A stretch of 6,375 nt of DNA, from assembly GCA_021784255.1 (NCBI GenBank), contig JAJXSZ010000186.1, forward strand, positions 1 to 6,375, written 5' to 3'. Made by a program: the position numbers and the translations under genes. Numbering within the stretch: position 1 is the stretch's first letter; each line of letters starts with the position of its first letter. This document shows, in pieces, positions 5,832-6,375 of this stretch. A model generated the notes under the pieces. The model was not told the origin of the DNA. It saw nothing but the letters and a program-made list of their open reading frames with translations, and searched no databases. This DNA comes from Pseudomonadota bacterium. GTDB taxonomy: Bacteria; Pseudomonadota; Alphaproteobacteria; Acetobacterales; Acetobacteraceae.

Positions 5832-6375
5832 GCGCCGAACCTAGAGCAATATCCGGCCAGATAGAATCGTCTGGTCGGATTTCTTGCGCTGGGAAACTTG
5901 GAATTCAGAGCAACTTATCCCCGGTCCGCCGGAACCGGACAGACTGCGACGGATCGAACGTTGCTCGAGGCGCACGCGTCGCTGGCCGCCACCCCGCCGA
6001 TGCCCGTCGCGCCAGCCCCGACGTCCCGCGCTGGCAGCATGACATGTGGGCGTCATCCAGGCCGCGCTGGACGAGCCTGCAGAGCAAACTGGACGGCGCG
6101 CGACCTGCCTGACTTCGATCAACCTTCTGTGAGCCGCTACGCTGCGACCACGCCTGCCCGGTTGGCGTGGTTCAGGCGACACAACAAGGGCAAGCCCTGC
6201 CGCCAGCAGGTCCGGGCCCGTTCAACTTCCTCCTCGCCTTCGAGGCGAAGCGGCTGGAGACCAGCGCGGCACTCGAAGGGCCGGGCCAGTAACACCGCGA
6301 CGGCTCGCCGCCCCAGCGCCGCGAAGAACCTGCCGCGTGCCGTGCCACCCTACGACCGCAACCCGGCCTGGGCCG
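5832..6375. other. Region without a recognisable gene; possible decayed coding remnants
   Basis: The first 80 bases (5841-5920) are about 48% GC, far below the rest of the window, and look like the control region of the CDF-type gene. From about 5921 the GC content rises again. I find no tRNA, CRISPR or insertion-sequence ends. A plus-strand frame at 6113-6292 has a coding-like stretch with mostly G/C third positions (PFNFLLAFEAKRLE, about 6218-6259) and ends in TAA. It has no start with a ribosome site and no family I recognise. A second plus-strand frame (ATG at 6000 or 6039) stays open to the window edge, but its Arg/Ser-rich product looks like a frame shadow. On the minus strand, a 113-codon frame at 5841-6182 is also Arg/Gly-rich and unconvincing. 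Confidence 0.5.
5851..5880. promoter_or_regulatory. Near-perfect inverted repeat upstream of the CDF-type gene, candidate operator
   Basis: Arms ATCCGGCCAGA (5851-5861) and TCTGGTCGGAT (5870-5880) pair at 10 of 11 positions around an 8-nt AT-rich spacer. The repeat lies 20-49 nt upstream of the CDF-type ATG, inside an AT-rich island where a promoter is expected. Metal-responsive repressors and activators (ArsR/SmtB, MerR and others) bind dyads of this size next to metal-efflux genes, so a metal-sensor operator is a reasonable guess. No sensor gene is present in the window, and I could not assign convincing -35/-10 hexamers. As RNA on the minus strand it would also form a leader hairpin. Confidence 0.45.

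Noticed and set aside
5841..6182. Minus-strand 113-codon frame upstream of the CDF-type gene
   Set aside because: Arg/Gly/Ser-rich with no domain; it runs through the AT-rich control island and the dyad, and its ATG lacks a ribosome site.
6039..6375. Plus-strand frame open to the window edge as a truncated real gene
   Set aside because: No ribosome site at 6000 or 6039, and the product is Arg/Ser/Ala-rich without recognisable motifs; the overlapping frame at 6113-6292 looks more coding-like. It is kept only as a possibility under the gene-poor region.

Overview
The window is GC-rich DNA, and every gene I can support lies on the minus strand, so transcription runs from right to left. The codon usage, the protein styles and the layout of the kdp genes suggest an alphaproteobacterium. 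That placement is inference; nothing here fixes the genus.

The left two-thirds (about 1-4340) is a high-affinity potassium uptake operon. In order of transcription it holds a 27-codon leader micropeptide gene, kdpF (28 codons), kdpA, kdpB and the first 121 codons of kdpC, which runs off the left edge. Gaps between genes are 2, 12, 10 and 15 nt, so this looks like one translationally linked transcript. The products form the KdpFABC complex of the inner membrane. KdpA is the K+-selective channel-like subunit, KdpB the P-type ATPase, KdpC a single-span subunit, and KdpF a small stabilising peptide. No kdpD or kdpE regulator is in the window; it may lie beyond the left edge.

Between 4341 and 4532 is the likely kdp control region. 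It contains an 11-bp-pitch direct repeat (CTATG-N6-CTATG on the minus strand) flanked by two GGCGCGCC palindromes, a possible -10 hexamer, a small hairpin, and three tandem copies of a 15-bp unit that begin right after the upstream gene stops.

To the right are two more minus-strand genes. The first (4533-5099) encodes a secreted lipoprotein with a glycine-zipper segment, a Pro/Ala linker and an aromatic-rich C-terminal domain. The second (5235-5831) encodes a short, six-helix cation diffusion facilitator (CDF)-type protein that has no C-terminal cytoplasmic domain and an unusual predicted metal site. A perfect 11-bp inverted repeat lies between them, and a near-perfect one lies just upstream of the CDF-type gene in a relatively AT-rich island.

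The last 540 bases (5832-6375) hold no gene I can recognise. There is one short coding-like stretch and one frame left open at the window edge, both of which may be decayed remnants or chance. Overall the window is mostly a standard kdp operon. The less ordinary items are the leader micropeptide, the promoter-region repeats and the short CDF-like transporter. I did not find convincing evidence of an undescribed multi-gene system.
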